Assembly (NCBI RefSeq): GCF_019973615.1
Contig: NZ_AP024238.1
Coordinates: 3,307,989 to 3,371,988, forward strand
Direction of reading: 5' to 3'
Length of the DNA stretch: 64,000 nucleotides
Source of the DNA: Rhodoferax lithotrophicus
GTDB taxonomy: Bacteria; Pseudomonadota; Gammaproteobacteria; Burkholderiales; Burkholderiaceae_C
Shown here: positions 63,847-64,000 of the stretch, in pieces
Position numbering within the stretch: position 1 is the stretch's first letter
Layout of the letters: every line of letters begins with the position of its first letter
Translations under genes and position numbers: made by a program
Notes under the pieces: model-generated
Seen by the model: only the letters and a program-made list of their open reading frames with translations
The model's database searches: none
What the model was told of the DNA's origin: nothing

Positions 63847-64000
63847 CATGGTCTTCCATCAGACTCCCACAACGGCTAAGGATGAGGCATCAGGCTCAAG
63901 CCGCTTGTTTGCGCTTATGCGTTTTCCAAACATCCAAACTCGAAATCCTTCGTTGCCCCCGTGACCCGGTCTGCCTAGCATCAGAGCCCCTTATCGCAAG

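Overview
The window is a high-GC chromosomal segment of a betaproteobacterium, most likely Comamonadaceae near Rhodoferax/Polaromonas. The protein types, the long intergenic repeats and a dispersed motif of the form ATAGCTNCTTGCGCTTAT...TAGAGGCC fit that family; this is recognition from memory, not a database result. No rRNA, tRNA, CRISPR array or intact insertion sequence was found. Most of the window is housekeeping and transport, with one small accessory island and one specialised sulfur operon.

Layout. 0-1.1 kb: the 3' part of a membrane diguanylate cyclase. 1.1-6.9 kb: a minus-strand export locus (TPR-like secreted protein, ABC ATPase, FtsX-type permease, LolA-like carrier, outer-membrane protein) whose two inner junctions are occupied by inverted-repeat elements. 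7-11.6 kb: LON-domain protein, P-loop protein with an altered Walker A, membrane protein, glutaminyl-tRNA synthetase. 11.6-17.7 kb: an accessory patch with an AT-rich HD plus GHKL-ATPase gene, a PLD-family protein, a DUF4160/DUF2442 pair, an MNT/HEPN pair and a NYN-LOTUS protein. 17.9-30.4 kb: parvulin-ankyrin fusion, PhoX phosphatase, ZIP transporter with a His-rich secreted partner, di-haem peroxidase, an apparent ion-channel remnant, M14 peptidase, GST, TerB, radical SAM, FapA.

30.6-33.8 kb: an FtrABCD-type iron uptake operon behind a good Fur box. 34-49.5 kb: luciferase-like oxidoreductase, YitT, REC-GGDEF, HDAC-like deacetylase, DUF2917/MocR divergent pair, hydrolase, two separate ABC1/UbiB-type kinases, periplasmic Cu,Zn SOD, cation/proton antiporter and a TetR operon. 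50.1-54.4 kb: a MacA-like adaptor, an ATPase and two permeases.

54.6-60.3 kb is the most distinctive system: a family 2A encapsulin operon on the minus strand, ordered rhodanese - cysK - serine acetyltransferase - XRE regulator - encapsulin shell - cysteine desulfurase cargo. The enzymes make cysteine from serine and sulfide. The desulfurase carries a roughly 245-residue disordered N-terminal extension expected to load it into the shell, where it would release cysteine sulfur, probably for storage. 60.5-64 kb: a FadL-type porin, an amino-acid ABC binding protein and permease, and a gene remnant at the right edge.

A short dispersed repeat recurs at least a dozen times between genes and is the main non-coding structure of the window.
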